Positions 1 through 9,280 of a stretch of DNA of 64,000 nucleotides are shown here, piece after piece. Both the position numbers and the translations under genes were made by a program. The DNA is from Streptomyces sp. 71268 (lineage in GTDB: Bacteria > Actinomycetota > Actinomycetes > Streptomycetales > Streptomycetaceae). Position 1 is the stretch's first letter, and every line of letters begins with the position of its first letter. Below the pieces are notes generated by a model. The model was not told where the DNA came from. It made no database searches and saw only the letters and a list, made by a program, of their open reading frames with translations. The stretch lies in assembly GCF_029392895.1 (NCBI RefSeq), contig NZ_CP114200.1:7446501-7510500 (forward strand). The letters are read 5' to 3'.

Positions 1-1365
1 CTGGCTGACGTAGGCGAGTCGGCCAGGCTTGGCGGTCGTCGGGTCGGTGATCAGGTCGGCCTCGCTGGCCTTGACGTCGGTGAACGACTGGGAGCCGGTG
101 CGCGCGGGGAGCAGCCCGAGCGAGCCGTCCGCACCCGGGTGGAGCGAGACCGACGAGGTGCGCGCCGGCCAGTCGTACTGTGTCGTCCAGGTGGTGGGCC
201 CGGTCTGGAGGTCGACCCGCGGCTCGTTCATGATCCCGTTCTGGATGCCGTACAGCCAGTGGTCGAACCACCGGTGCAGGGTGTCCACCCACAGGTCCCG
301 GCGTCCGGGGAAGTCGAAGGCGTCGGTGTGTCCGTACTGCCCGAGCCACAGCTTGCGCGGCACACCCTGCCGCTTCAACCCCTCCCACCAGTGGGTGAAC
401 TGGTTGGGCCGCACGTTCTGGTCGTTGAGGGTGTGCACCACCAGCACGCTCGCCCTGACCCTGCCCACCTCGGGCGCCGGTTGCGCGACGTGGTTGCGCT
501 CGTGCCAGTACGCGTTGTAGTTGCCGGTCGCGTCGTCCTCGCCGGCCTTCAGGTCGTCCCGTACCGCCTGGCACTTCGCGTCCGGGTCGGTGTCCAACTC
601 GGTGGACAGGTACTGGCTGAACCCCTCCCAGTGCTTGGCGCCGCGCGAGCGGGTGATGTCGTACCAGGAGCTGACCGCCGAGATCGGCACGATCGTCTCC
701 AGCCCCTCGACACCGGTGCCGGCCACGGCGTTGGCCAGCATGCCGTCGAAGGACTTGCCCACCATCCCGGCCTTGCCCGTCGACCAGTGGGCCCACGCCT
801 CGCTGCCGTCGGCGCGAAAGGCCCGCGCCCGGCCGTTCAGCCACTCCACGGCCGCCTTGCTCGCCGCGACGTCACTGTCGCCACCCACCGTCAGACAACC
901 GTCGGACTTCGCCGTGCCCGTCGTGTCCACCTGGACGACGGCGTAACCACGCGGCACGAAGTAGTTGTCGTAGTGCATCGGGAACGTGGTGGGCTCCCCT
1001 CGCCCGTCCCACGCCTTCTTCTCCGACTCGAAGCCGCGGCCGACCGTGTCGTTGTACGGACTCGACTCGATGATCGCGGGCACCCTGAGGCCCTGGTCGG
1101 TCTCCTTGGGGCGGATGACGTCCACGCCCGCGCGGTCCAGCCTGCCGTCCCGGTCGCTGTCGACGTCGAGCTGGACCATGAGGTGTTCGCGGACCGCGTC
1201 CCGGTAGGAGAACGCCGCCTGCGTCCGCCCGTCCGCCACCGTGATCGTGGGCCGTTCGGGTGGGTCGGTGCCGTCGGCGACGGCCGCGCCGACGGCGAGG
1301 GTGGCCAGGGACGCCGTCGCCGCGATCGCGGTGATCGCGCCCCGGCGCCATCGTGAGCTGAACAC
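1..1365 (-). CDS. Secreted S15 (Xaa-Pro dipeptidyl-peptidase/CocE-like) peptidase, 3' end beyond the window
   Basis: The reading frame stays open for 455 codons to the left edge, so the C-terminus is missing. It starts at GTG 1365 behind a strong AAGGAGGT ribosome site five bases upstream. The N-terminus has a short basic stretch and an alanine-rich hydrophobic segment ending near AVADG, which looks like a signal peptide. The alpha/beta-hydrolase core shows the nucleophile elbow GKSFDG, preceded by a segment YAVVQVDTTG typical of the S15/CocE family, and VVHTLNDQNV with the expected acidic residue. The catalytic His would lie in GQYGHTDAF. Family members release X-Pro dipeptides or hydrolyse esters, so substrate is not certain. 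The call as Xaa-Pro dipeptidyl-peptidase rests on the overall order of motifs and the length. Confidence 0.85.
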   Translation of the reverse strand, partial: MFSSRWRRGAITAIAATASLATLAVGAAVADGTDPPERPTITVADGRTQAAFSYRDAVREHLMVQLDVDSDRDGRLDRAGVDVIRPKETDQGLRVPAIIESSPYNDTVGRGFESEKKAWDGRGEPTTFPMHYDNYFVPRGYAVVQVDTTGTAKSDGCLTVGGDSDVAASKAAVEWLNGRARAFRADGSEAWAHWSTGKAGMVGKSFDGMLANAVAGTGVEGLETIVPISAVSSWYDITRSRGAKHWEGFSQYLSTELDTDPDAKCQAVRDDLKAGEDDATGNYNAYWHERNHVAQPAPEVGRVRASVLVVHTLNDQNVRPNQFTHWWEGLKRQGVPRKLWLGQYGHTDAFDFPGRRDLWVDTLHRWFDHWLYGIQNGIMNEPRVDLQTGPTTWTTQYDWPARTSSVSLHPGADGSLGLLPARTGSQSFTDVKASEADLITDPTTAKPGRLAYVSQ

Positions 1366-1616
1366 GCGGACCTCCTTGCTGCGGCAGTGCGTGCGCGCGT
1401 GGGAGAGGGATCATCCAGTCTGGGCAGGTGATCGTCCCGCCGCATCCTGGCGTCCGGCTAAAGCCCCGGGTACCGCCCAGCCACCGCGCGCGGGTGGGTG
1501 GGGCGCGGGTGAGGGCGTACGGAGCTGACGAGGCCGACCGGGCTGACCAGGCCGAACCGGGCGTGCGCGGGCCAGGGGAGGGGGCAGGCTGGGAGGGTCT
1601 ACCCGCCTTCCGCGCC

Positions 1617-2384
1617 TTACCCGCCTGCCGTACCCCGTCCGGCCGCCGGGGCGAACTCCCGCAGCGCCGCCTCCACGATGGCCTCCAGGCGCGCGTGGTG
1701 CGCCCCGCGCCAGTACACCCGACGGCAGGAGACGCACTGGGCGAAGACGTCGTAGGTGTGGCGCGTGCCGTGTTCGAGGTGCTGCCCGACGGACTCCTTG
1801 TCCGCCTCGGCCAGCAGCCCGTTACACGCGCTGCACCGGGTCCACGGCGCGAGATCGGGCGCGAACCGGCCCAGTACGTCCCGCAGTTGCTCGTCGGGCC
1901 GGTCGCTGTACACGTACGCGCCGGCCCACAGCTCGCGCCGCCGCAACAGGCCCCGGTCGCGCGAGAGCAGCCCCCGGCGCTCGCTCGCCGACCGGGTGGC
2001 CAGCGCCGCGTCGCCGATGTCCTCGTTCTCGTACGCGGTGTCGATGCCCAGCAGCCGCATCCGGCGCGCGAGGGTGCCTAGGTGGACGTCGAGGAGGAAG
2101 CGCAGCGGCGCTCCCGGCACCCGCTGGGGTCGCCGCACGGAGCGCACCTCGACCGTGCGGCCGTCGGCCGGGACGTGCGCGGTGGCCACCGCTTCCCCGT
2201 CGACCAGCAACTCGCCCACCTCGGTGAGCGGGACGCCGAGGGATTCCACGACGTGGCCGAGCGACGAGGTCCCGTCGGTGGCGAGGGGGAAGGACTCGCC
2301 CCTGCGATCAGGGGCGACGAAGCGGTGGAGTGCGGGGTCGAGCTTGACCTGGAGGCGAGGGCGCGCGTTCACGGGCGCCAGCAT
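1617..2384 (-). CDS. Mut7-C RNase-domain protein with N-terminal Mut7-C ubiquitin-like domain
   Basis: This 255-residue cytoplasmic protein has two recognisable parts. The first about 80 residues resemble the Mut7-C ubiquitin-like domain (LDPALHRFVAP, then a beta-rich stretch). The second part begins at RFLLDVHLGTLARRMRLLG, which is the classic start of the PIN-fold Mut7-C RNase domain with its conserved Asp, continues with an acidic DIGD and a LLSRDRGLL segment, and ends with a zinc-finger-like pair CSAC...CVSC. The family is widespread in actinobacteria; RNase activity is inferred from the fold and not shown here. I chose ATG 2384 rather than the in-frame upstream start at 2459, because the extra 25 residues are low-complexity and arginine-rich. 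The gene points away from the TetR gene at 2586. Confidence 0.85.
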   Translation of the reverse strand: MLAPVNARPRLQVKLDPALHRFVAPDRRGESFPLATDGTSSLGHVVESLGVPLTEVGELLVDGEAVATAHVPADGRTVEVRSVRRPQRVPGAPLRFLLDVHLGTLARRMRLLGIDTAYENEDIGDAALATRSASERRGLLSRDRGLLRRRELWAGAYVYSDRPDEQLRDVLGRFAPDLAPWTRCSACNGLLAEADKESVGQHLEHGTRHTYDVFAQCVSCRRVYWRGAHHARLEAIVEAALREFAPAAGRGTAGG

Positions 2385-2549
2385 GCCACCGCGCCCGGCG
2401 CTCTGGCGCGCGCTTTCTTCCCGCCCCCTCGCCTTCCTTCCTCCGTCCCTTATTCCCACCCTGGCACGGCCCCCGCCGTAACTCAGTCGGTGGACCGCGT
2501 GAGGAAGGCGAAGGGTTGACGGGGTGGGGAGGTGCTCTTCGGCGACTTA

Positions 2550-2579
2550 CTTGAATGATCGGTCAAGATCTCCTAGAGT
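2550..2579 (+). promoter_or_regulatory. Promoter and operator of the TetR gene
   Basis: A -35 box TTGAAT (2551-2556) and a -10 box TAGAGT (2574-2579) are separated by 17 bases, and the ATG follows only six bases after the -10, so the transcript should be leaderless. The palindromic sequence CTTGAATGATCGGTCAAG (2550-2567) covers the -35 box and half of the spacer. A close match in inverted orientation lies at 3363-3380 before the hydrolase gene. This is the layout of an autorepressing TetR protein. Confidence 0.7.
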
Positions 2580-2585
2580 GAGCGC

Positions 2586-3164
2586 ATGAGCAGGGTGAAG
2601 GAGTTCGACCCGGACGCCGCGCTGCGGGCGGCCATGGAGCTGTTCTGGCGCAAGGGGTACGAGGCCACCTCGATGCAGGACCTGGTGGACCACCTCGGGC
2701 TCGGCCGCGGCAGCATCTACGGCACCTTCGGCAGCAAGCGCGAGCTGTACCTGAGGGCCGTCGACCGCTACGGCGAAGATGCCAGGGAGGCGTTCGTCAG
2801 TCGCCTCTCCGGGCCGGGCTCCGGGCTCGACGCGGTGCGCGGCCTGGTGCGCTTCTACGTGGAGGGCGCGCTGGCGGACGACGACCACAAGGGCTGTCTG
2901 ATGACCAACACCGCGGTCGAACTGCCTGCGGACGAGGGGGCGCGCCGACGCGTGGCCACCGGCCTGGAGTCCCTGGAGACGGCCATCATGGGCGCGCTCG
3001 TGCGGGCCCGCGCCGAGGGCGAGCTGGCGCCGGACAAGGACCCCGCCTCGCTGGCCAGGTTCCTGGTCACGCTGCTCCAGGGGGTTCGCGTAGTGGGCAA
3101 GACCCCGGTGCGCGAGCGCTTCCTGAACGACACCGTGGAGCGGGCGCTGGCCGTCCTGGACTGA
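2586..3164 (+). CDS. TetR-family transcriptional regulator
   Basis: The 192-residue protein has an N-terminal helix-turn-helix (TSMQDLVDHLGLGRGSIYG, about residues 29-47) followed by the usual FGSKRELYLRAV helix, and an all-helical C-terminal ligand domain containing a Cys in HKGCLMTN, a feature of the subgroup near AcrR/YcdC-type regulators with a TetR_C_33-like domain. It starts at ATG 2586 and has no Shine-Dalgarno sequence, matching the leaderless promoter. The alpha/beta hydrolase 309 bases downstream has the same operator in front of it, so the likely role is repression of itself and of that hydrolase until an effector binds. The effector is unknown. Confidence 0.93.
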   Translation: MSRVKEFDPDAALRAAMELFWRKGYEATSMQDLVDHLGLGRGSIYGTFGSKRELYLRAVDRYGEDAREAFVSRLSGPGSGLDAVRGLVRFYVEGALADDDHKGCLMTNTAVELPADEGARRRVATGLESLETAIMGALVRARAEGELAPDKDPASLARFLVTLLQGVRVVGKTPVRERFLNDTVERALAVLD

Positions 3165-3362
3165 GCCACCGCCACGGGGCCCGCCGCCCCGTCCCGTACT
3201 TCCTCCCCTCACTCCCGGGTCGGGGCGTGCCCCGGCCCGGGGCGTGCCGCGCTGTCCGGCGCGGCGGCGTCCCCGCGCGGCCGTCGCCACCCGTGCGACC
3301 GAGCCCCACGCGCCGGGGGCTGCCCGAACCTGTCTCGACCCGGGCGTACGCCTGCCCGCTTA

Positions 3363-3380
3363 TTTGACTGCTCATTCAAG
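3363..3380 (+). promoter_or_regulatory. Second TetR operator, in front of the hydrolase gene
   Basis: The sequence TTTGACTGCTCATTCAAG is, read on the opposite strand, identical at 14 of 18 positions to the operator at 2550-2567, with conserved TTGA/TCAA ends. It contains a possible -35 box TTGACT. No clear -10 is visible 17 bases further on, so the exact promoter is uncertain. The rest of the 308-base gap between the TetR and hydrolase genes (3165-3472) shows nothing else I recognise. Confidence 0.6.
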
Positions 3381-3472
3381 AAAACCGGAAGCCTTCACGC
3401 TCGACACTCGTCACGGCGAGGAGGCGCGACCGGCCAGAAGACGACAAGAAGAACAAGAAGGAGACACACCCC

Positions 3473-4426
3473 ATGACCGACCACCACCCCGTGCCCACCG
3501 ACGCCGAGTTGGCCGCCTCGCTCGCCGGCGACTTCACCAGCGCGTACGCCACCGTCAACGGCATCCGACTGCACCACGTCACCGGCGGCAGCGGTGCACC
3601 GCTGATCCTGCTGGGTGGCTGGCCGCAGACCTGGTGGCAGTTCCGCAAGGTACTGCCCGAGCTGGCCCGCACCTTCCGGGTGACCGCCGTGGACCTGCGC
3701 GGCATGGGTGGCTCGGACAAGCCGGCGGACGGTTACGACAAGCGCACCATGGCGCGGGACATCCACGAGCTGATCCGACACCTGGGCCACGAATCGGCGT
3801 TCGTCGCCGGACACGACATCGGCGCCTCGGTCGGCTACCACCTCGCCGCCAACCACCCGACGTCCGTGCGTCGCCTGGTCACCATCGACCTGGGTGTGCC
3901 CGACGAGTCCTGGTTGCGGATCGGCATGCTGCCCGGCTCGGACGAACAGGCCGAGGCCATCGCCCAGGGCCGGGGCGGCTACCCCTGGTGGTTCGCGTTC
4001 AACCAGCTGCGCGGCCTCCCCGAGGAACTGCTCGCCGGCCGCTTCCGCCCGCTGGTCGACTGGCTGTACGGACACATGCTGCTCGACCAGGCGTCCGTCG
4101 AGGAGGACGCGCGGCGGATCTACGTCCACGCCTACGACACGCGCGAGGCCATCCGGGCGGGCAACGGCTGGTACCAGACGATGCGCCAGGACATCGCCGA
4201 CCTGGCCACCCACGCCCCCGTCACGCTCCCCATCCTGACGCTGGCCGGCGAGACCAGCTACGCCGCGCTGCGCGAACAGATGGGCCCCGACAAGGGCACC
4301 GACATCCGCGTGGTCGAGGTGGCGGGCAGCGGCCACTACGTACCGGAGGAGCAGCCGGAGGCCGTGGTGCGGGAGCTGCTCGCCTTCTTCGGGGAGGAAG
4401 CCACGCCGGCCGGGCCCGCGCGCTAG
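3473..4426 (+). CDS. Epoxide-hydrolase-like alpha/beta hydrolase
   Basis: The 317-residue protein shows the alpha/beta-hydrolase pattern of epoxide hydrolases and haloacetate dehalogenases: the oxyanion segment GGWPQTWWQF (about residues 48-57), the strand VTAVDLRGMGGSD, the nucleophile elbow VAGHDIGAS with Asp115 in place of Ser, and the late His288 in GSGHYVPEE. An Asp nucleophile means a covalent ester intermediate and attack on an epoxide or C-halogen carbon rather than an ester. The usual HGWP oxyanion motif reads GGWP here, which is a mild deviation. The ATG is preceded by GAAGGAG with a long spacer. The TetR-type operator upstream indicates induction by a small molecule. No signal peptide is seen, so the enzyme is cytoplasmic. 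The physiological substrate is unknown. Confidence 0.88.
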   Translation: MTDHHPVPTDAELAASLAGDFTSAYATVNGIRLHHVTGGSGAPLILLGGWPQTWWQFRKVLPELARTFRVTAVDLRGMGGSDKPADGYDKRTMARDIHELIRHLGHESAFVAGHDIGASVGYHLAANHPTSVRRLVTIDLGVPDESWLRIGMLPGSDEQAEAIAQGRGGYPWWFAFNQLRGLPEELLAGRFRPLVDWLYGHMLLDQASVEEDARRIYVHAYDTREAIRAGNGWYQTMRQDIADLATHAPVTLPILTLAGETSYAALREQMGPDKGTDIRVVEVAGSGHYVPEEQPEAVVRELLAFFGEEATPAGPAR

Positions 4427-4571
4427 GCGCGCCCGCCACTCACCGCTCGCCGGCACAAGGCACTGACGGCCACCCGCCGCCCCCGCACGGAGCGCGCTTT
4501 CCCTCCCCGTAACCGCTCGGCGGTCGCCCGGGGAGGGTAAGCGGACTCCAGGGGCCCGCTGGTGGCTCGTC

Positions 4572-6668
4572 TCAGGACCCCTCGCACGACTCCGGGTCCA
4601 GATCCGGTGGGCCCGGTGGGCCCTGCGGGGCGAGCAGGTCGGCGAGGTTCTTCTGGTACATGGACTCCCAGCCCTTCCTGTCCGCCAGGATCTTCCGCAC
4701 CGCCGAGCACACCTCGCGCTTGAGGACCGGCTGCCCGGGGAGCATCGCCACGCCGTACGCCTCCGTGCCCTCGATGGTCTCCAGCCGCCGGACCTTGCCG
4801 AAGTTCTTGCTCTCGTAGCCCGCGAGGATGACGTCGTCCGAGGCCACGGCGTAGACCTGCGAGTCCTCGTCCAACAGTTCCTTCAGGCAGCGCCTGTAGC
4901 TGGTGGGCGGGGACTTCATCATGGTGAAGCCGAGCTTGGGCAGTTCCTTCCAGTACGTCGACTTCTGCGGCGTGCACACCTCCACGCGAAGCTCTTTGAG
5001 GTCGTTGGGGCCCTCGATGTCGGGGTACTTGCGCGACTTCTCGCGCACCAGGAACCCACGGCCCGCCTTGTAGTACGGACCGACGAAGTCGATGTCGCCG
5101 TCCTTCCGCATGGTGTACGAGGCGACGACGAGATCCACCGTCTTCTTCGCCAGTTCGCTGCTCCGGTTCTCGGTGCTCACCGGGAAGAACTTCACGTCCG
5201 CCTTGTCCGTGTAACCCAAGTGCTCGGCGACCTTGTAGGCCATGTCGATGTCATAGCCCCTGTACGTGTCCTTCGTGCCGGGTACCCGCTCGCTCAGGCC
5301 CGGCTGGTCGTCCTTCACGCCGATCCGCAGGGTGGGGTGCGTCTTCCGCCATGTCGGCGTCCCGGGGCCGCCGCCCTGACGGTCCGGGGCGGCGGTGTCG
5401 CTGCCCTCGGCCTTCTCGCCGAAGCCGAAGCCCTCGGTCACGAACCAGCCGGCGGTGATCAGCACCGCGACACACGTGGCCACCGCCACCACCACCTTTC
5501 CCCTCTTACGGGGGCCGCTTCGCGGACGCTTCTCCGCGAGGTCGGGGGAGGCTGGTTCGGCCGGGTCCGGGGCCGGAGTCTGGGCCGGGGCCGAGGCCGG
5601 GGCCGGGGCAGCGGCGGGGCCGGCGGCCCTCGGCGCGGGGTCCGGTTCGGGCGCGGGCGCGGGCCCGGGTGCCGGCGGGCGCGGCGCGACCATCACCGGG
5701 CCCGCGTTCGACGGACCGGCCAGCACCTCGCCCAGCATGGCGTCCGCCGTGGCCGCGTCCAGGCGCTCGTCGGGATCGCTGCGCAGCAGCCCCTGGATCA
5801 CCGGGGCGAGGGGGCCGGCGTACCGGGGTACCGGGTTCGGCGTGCGCAGGATGCTTTCCTGGACCTCCCAGACCTCGCTGCCGCCGAACGGGAGGCGGCC
5901 CTCGACCATCTCGTACAACGTGACTCCGAGCGCCCACAGGTCGGACGCGGGCGTGGGGCCGCGGGAGCCGGGTGCGAAGAGTTCGGGTGCCAGGTACGGG
6001 GGTGTGCCGATGATGCTGCCGGGGCGGGTGACGGAGGCGGCGCCCACGAACGTCGCGATGCCGAAGTCCACCAGGATCACCAGCCCGTCGTCGCGGACCA
6101 GTACGTTGCCCGGCTTCACGTCGCGGTGGACGACCGACGCCGCGTGCACCGCCCGCAGGCCGCGCAGGATCTGGTGGCCGATGTCCGCCGCCCTGGGCAC
6201 GGCGAGCACCTGCTGGCTGCGCAGCAGGTCCGCCAGCGAGCCGGCGTCGAGCAGCTTCATCACGATCCAGACCTGGTTGTCCGTCTCGACCTGGTCGTGG
6301 ACCGTCACCACGTTCGGGTGCTCGATCTTGGCGATCGCCTCCGCCTCCCGGCGCGCCCGCTGCATCGCCGCGGCCTGGGTGTCGGCGGTCATCGCGTTCC
6401 GGTCGAGCAGGCCCTTGACGGCGACGAACCGGCGCAGCCGCCGGTCATGGGCCTTCCACACCTCGCCCATGCCGCCGCTGCCGATCGGTTCCAGCAGTTC
6501 GTAGCGGCCGTCGATCACCACGTGCGGACGGCCGGGCGCGGGTGAGTCCTTGTGCGTCGGCGTCCGGGGCCATCTCTGTGTCCCCTCGGAGCCCGCCCGC
6601 GCCGGGGCGCTGCCCGCCCAGTGGTCGTGGGGCCCACCGCCGGCCCCGGCCCTGTCCTCGTCTCGCAT
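4572..6668 (-). CDS. Ser/Thr protein kinase fused through one membrane helix to an extracellular SBP_bac_3 solute-binding domain
   Basis: The 698-residue protein has a complete PknB-type kinase domain at about residues 56-320: glycine loop IGSGGMGEVWKA, ATP-binding Lys85 in VAVKG, catalytic HRDVKPGN (Asp183), DFG (Asp201) and the APEL motif. A Pro/Ala-rich linker (about 325-385) leads to basic residues and one membrane helix (about 391-412). The outside part from about 445 to the end begins HPTLRIGVKDDQPGLSE and continues GYDIDMAYKVAEHLG, which is the start of the family-3 amino-acid-type periplasmic binding fold. Most actinobacterial kinases carry PASTA or beta-propeller sensors, so this sensor is unusual. 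ATG 6668 is chosen over GTG 6698 because GAGGGG lies just before it. I infer that binding of a small ligand, perhaps an amino acid, outside the cell controls the kinase inside. Confidence 0.92.
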   Translation of the reverse strand: MRDEDRAGAGGGPHDHWAGSAPARAGSEGTQRWPRTPTHKDSPAPGRPHVVIDGRYELLEPIGSGGMGEVWKAHDRRLRRFVAVKGLLDRNAMTADTQAAAMQRARREAEAIAKIEHPNVVTVHDQVETDNQVWIVMKLLDAGSLADLLRSQQVLAVPRAADIGHQILRGLRAVHAASVVHRDVKPGNVLVRDDGLVILVDFGIATFVGAASVTRPGSIIGTPPYLAPELFAPGSRGPTPASDLWALGVTLYEMVEGRLPFGGSEVWEVQESILRTPNPVPRYAGPLAPVIQGLLRSDPDERLDAATADAMLGEVLAGPSNAGPVMVAPRPPAPGPAPAPEPDPAPRAAGPAAAPAPASAPAQTPAPDPAEPASPDLAEKRPRSGPRKRGKVVVAVATCVAVLITAGWFVTEGFGFGEKAEGSDTAAPDRQGGGPGTPTWRKTHPTLRIGVKDDQPGLSERVPGTKDTYRGYDIDMAYKVAEHLGYTDKADVKFFPVSTENRSSELAKKTVDLVVASYTMRKDGDIDFVGPYYKAGRGFLVREKSRKYPDIEGPNDLKELRVEVCTPQKSTYWKELPKLGFTMMKSPPTSYRRCLKELLDEDSQVYAVASDDVILAGYESKNFGKVRRLETIEGTEAYGVAMLPGQPVLKREVCSAVRKILADRKGWESMYQKNLADLLAPQGPPGPPDLDPESCEGS

Positions 6669-7582
6669 GTGCCCCCCTCGCAACCTGCACCAGGCCACAG
6701 TAAACGCTCAGTCAAAAGTACGCGGAGAGAGGCGAGATGAGGCGATACGGAGGCCGAATACCGTGCCCCGAGTGGTGGGACGGAGGTGCTGTCGGTAGCG
6801 GAACAAGGTAGCGCCGACTCCCGGAAATGTCAGCCGGTCACGGCGGCCGGCGCCCGCGACGGGGGAGGCGGACCCGACGGTGGCCCGAGCGTTAGGGGGC
6901 CCGCCCGGCGACTCGACGCCGACCCGGGCGCGCGCCGGACGCGATGGCTTCGCGGGCGCCGCGTGGGGCGCGGTGTGCGCGGCGGTCCATACGGCGATCG
7001 GTGTGACCGTACGGACGCGGCGGGCGTCGGGGGAGGGGCGCGGTCGTGGGTGGCGTGAGGCACGGGAAGGTGGGGCAAGGAGGGGCGGGGTGGGTCGCGC
7101 GGAGTCGGTCGCGGGATGTGTTGTGGGGCGGAGGCAACCCGGGCGAGGCATGGAGCGTGTTCTTAAGGGGAAGGCGTGCGAGACAACCCTCCGACGTGCC
7201 GGTTTTCTGTGGCGCGGGGCACATGTAGGGCCGCTTCGCTGGGTGTGCCGGCGTCGCGAGAGCGCCCGGCAAGATCACTTGAAAACGGACTGTTCGGGCT
7301 TATCGGGTCTTGTGTCGCAGCTCACGGGTGTCGCTGGTTGATCTGTCACGCGGCGTGTCCGTGCGATGCCGGCTGTCCGGCCGGGCCCCGCCCCGTCAGG
7401 GATGCGCTCGTCGCGGGCGTCCGGAAGATGTCGCCCTGGGGGACAGATCTCGTACGCAGCGTTATCTCTCATTGCGAGCTAATGCCTTAATTGATCTTTA
7501 TCAGGCGGTTCGTGGCTTGTCGCCGGCGAAATGAATGTGTTTTGTTGGCGCTCCCGCTGAAACGAAGGCGGGTATCCGACGC
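6669..7582. other. Long intergenic region between the kinase and the riboswitch
   Basis: This stretch has no convincing gene; the short frames are rich in Arg and Pro and lack starts with ribosome sites. It is highly GC-rich up to about 7430 and then drops in GC (7450-7560), which is where I would expect the promoter of the riboswitch-controlled transcript. A GTG-N6-GGCAC match to the Streptomyces Crp consensus lies at 7050-7063, but it is far upstream and could be chance. Confidence 0.5.
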
Positions 7583-7774
7583 CGGGATGCCGAATCTTGC
7601 CGCTGGCCGAGGAGAAACCTCAAAGACATGACGGCAAGAGCGGGGGAACCAGGTAAGTGCCGCACCGCGCTGAGCGCGGTCGGCTTGGGGTGAAGACGTG
7701 TCGCGGCGCCAGACGCCGCGCAGGGCACGTCCGGGCAACTCCAGCCCGAATCCGACAGCTCACCTCGCAGGCAT
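7583..7774 (+). promoter_or_regulatory. ydaO-yuaA (c-di-AMP) riboswitch
   Basis: Conserved blocks of the ydaO class occur in order: CCGGGATGCCGAATCTTGCC, the hairpin CTTGCCG (7596-7602) with CGGCAAG (7632-7638), GCGGGGGAACCAGG, then GGCTTGGGGTGAAGA, GGGCA...CAGCCCGAATCCGACAGCT and the terminal ACCTCGCAGGC. The element ends 17 bases before the ATG of the Rpf gene, so ligand binding would act on premature termination or on access to the GGAGAGG site. The ydaO class senses c-di-AMP and in Streptomyces is known upstream of rpfA, where it lowers expression of the muralytic enzyme. Boundaries are approximate. Confidence 0.9.
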
Positions 7775-7776
7775 AG

Positions 7777-9075
<1,299 letters not shown>

Positions 9076-9147
9076 CCAGCGGCTCGATCGCTGAGCGGGC
9101 GCCCCTGACCGATCGCTGACCAAGGGCTCCCCGTACCACCGCACCAC

Positions 9148-9188
9148 CCGATGTGCCCCCGCGCCGACCCGGCGCGGGGGCACATCGG
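9148..9188 (+). terminator. Hairpin terminator of the Rpf gene
   Basis: An 18-base perfect inverted repeat (9148-9165 with 9171-9188) encloses the five-base loop GACCC, 73 bases after the stop codon. There is no T-tract, which is usual for GC-rich actinomycete terminators. Confidence 0.85.
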
Positions 9189-9280
9189 CGTTCCGCGAGG
9201 GCAGATTCGCCTGCCGCGAGGGCATTTGGTGGCCGGCCACCCGGGTGCTACGGGGCGGGCGCTGGGTAGAGTTCCCGCTC

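Noticed and set aside
139..1356. Long open frame on the plus strand opposite the S15 peptidase
   Set aside because: The minus-strand frame has a signal peptide, ribosome site and the nucleophile motif; the plus frame is a GC-rich shadow with no domain.
5220..6545. Open frame of 441 codons opposite the kinase
   Set aside because: The kinase and SBP motifs lie on the other strand; the shadow is rich in Arg, His and Gly and has no family features.
7050..7063. Crp-type motif far upstream of the Rpf gene
   Set aside because: It is about 740 bases from the start in very GC-rich DNA where chance matches are expected; it is noted but not annotated as a site.
6892..7278. Possible 128-codon gene on the minus strand before the riboswitch
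   Set aside because: Composition is Pro/Arg-rich, no ribosome site, and codon third positions are not biased as in real genes.
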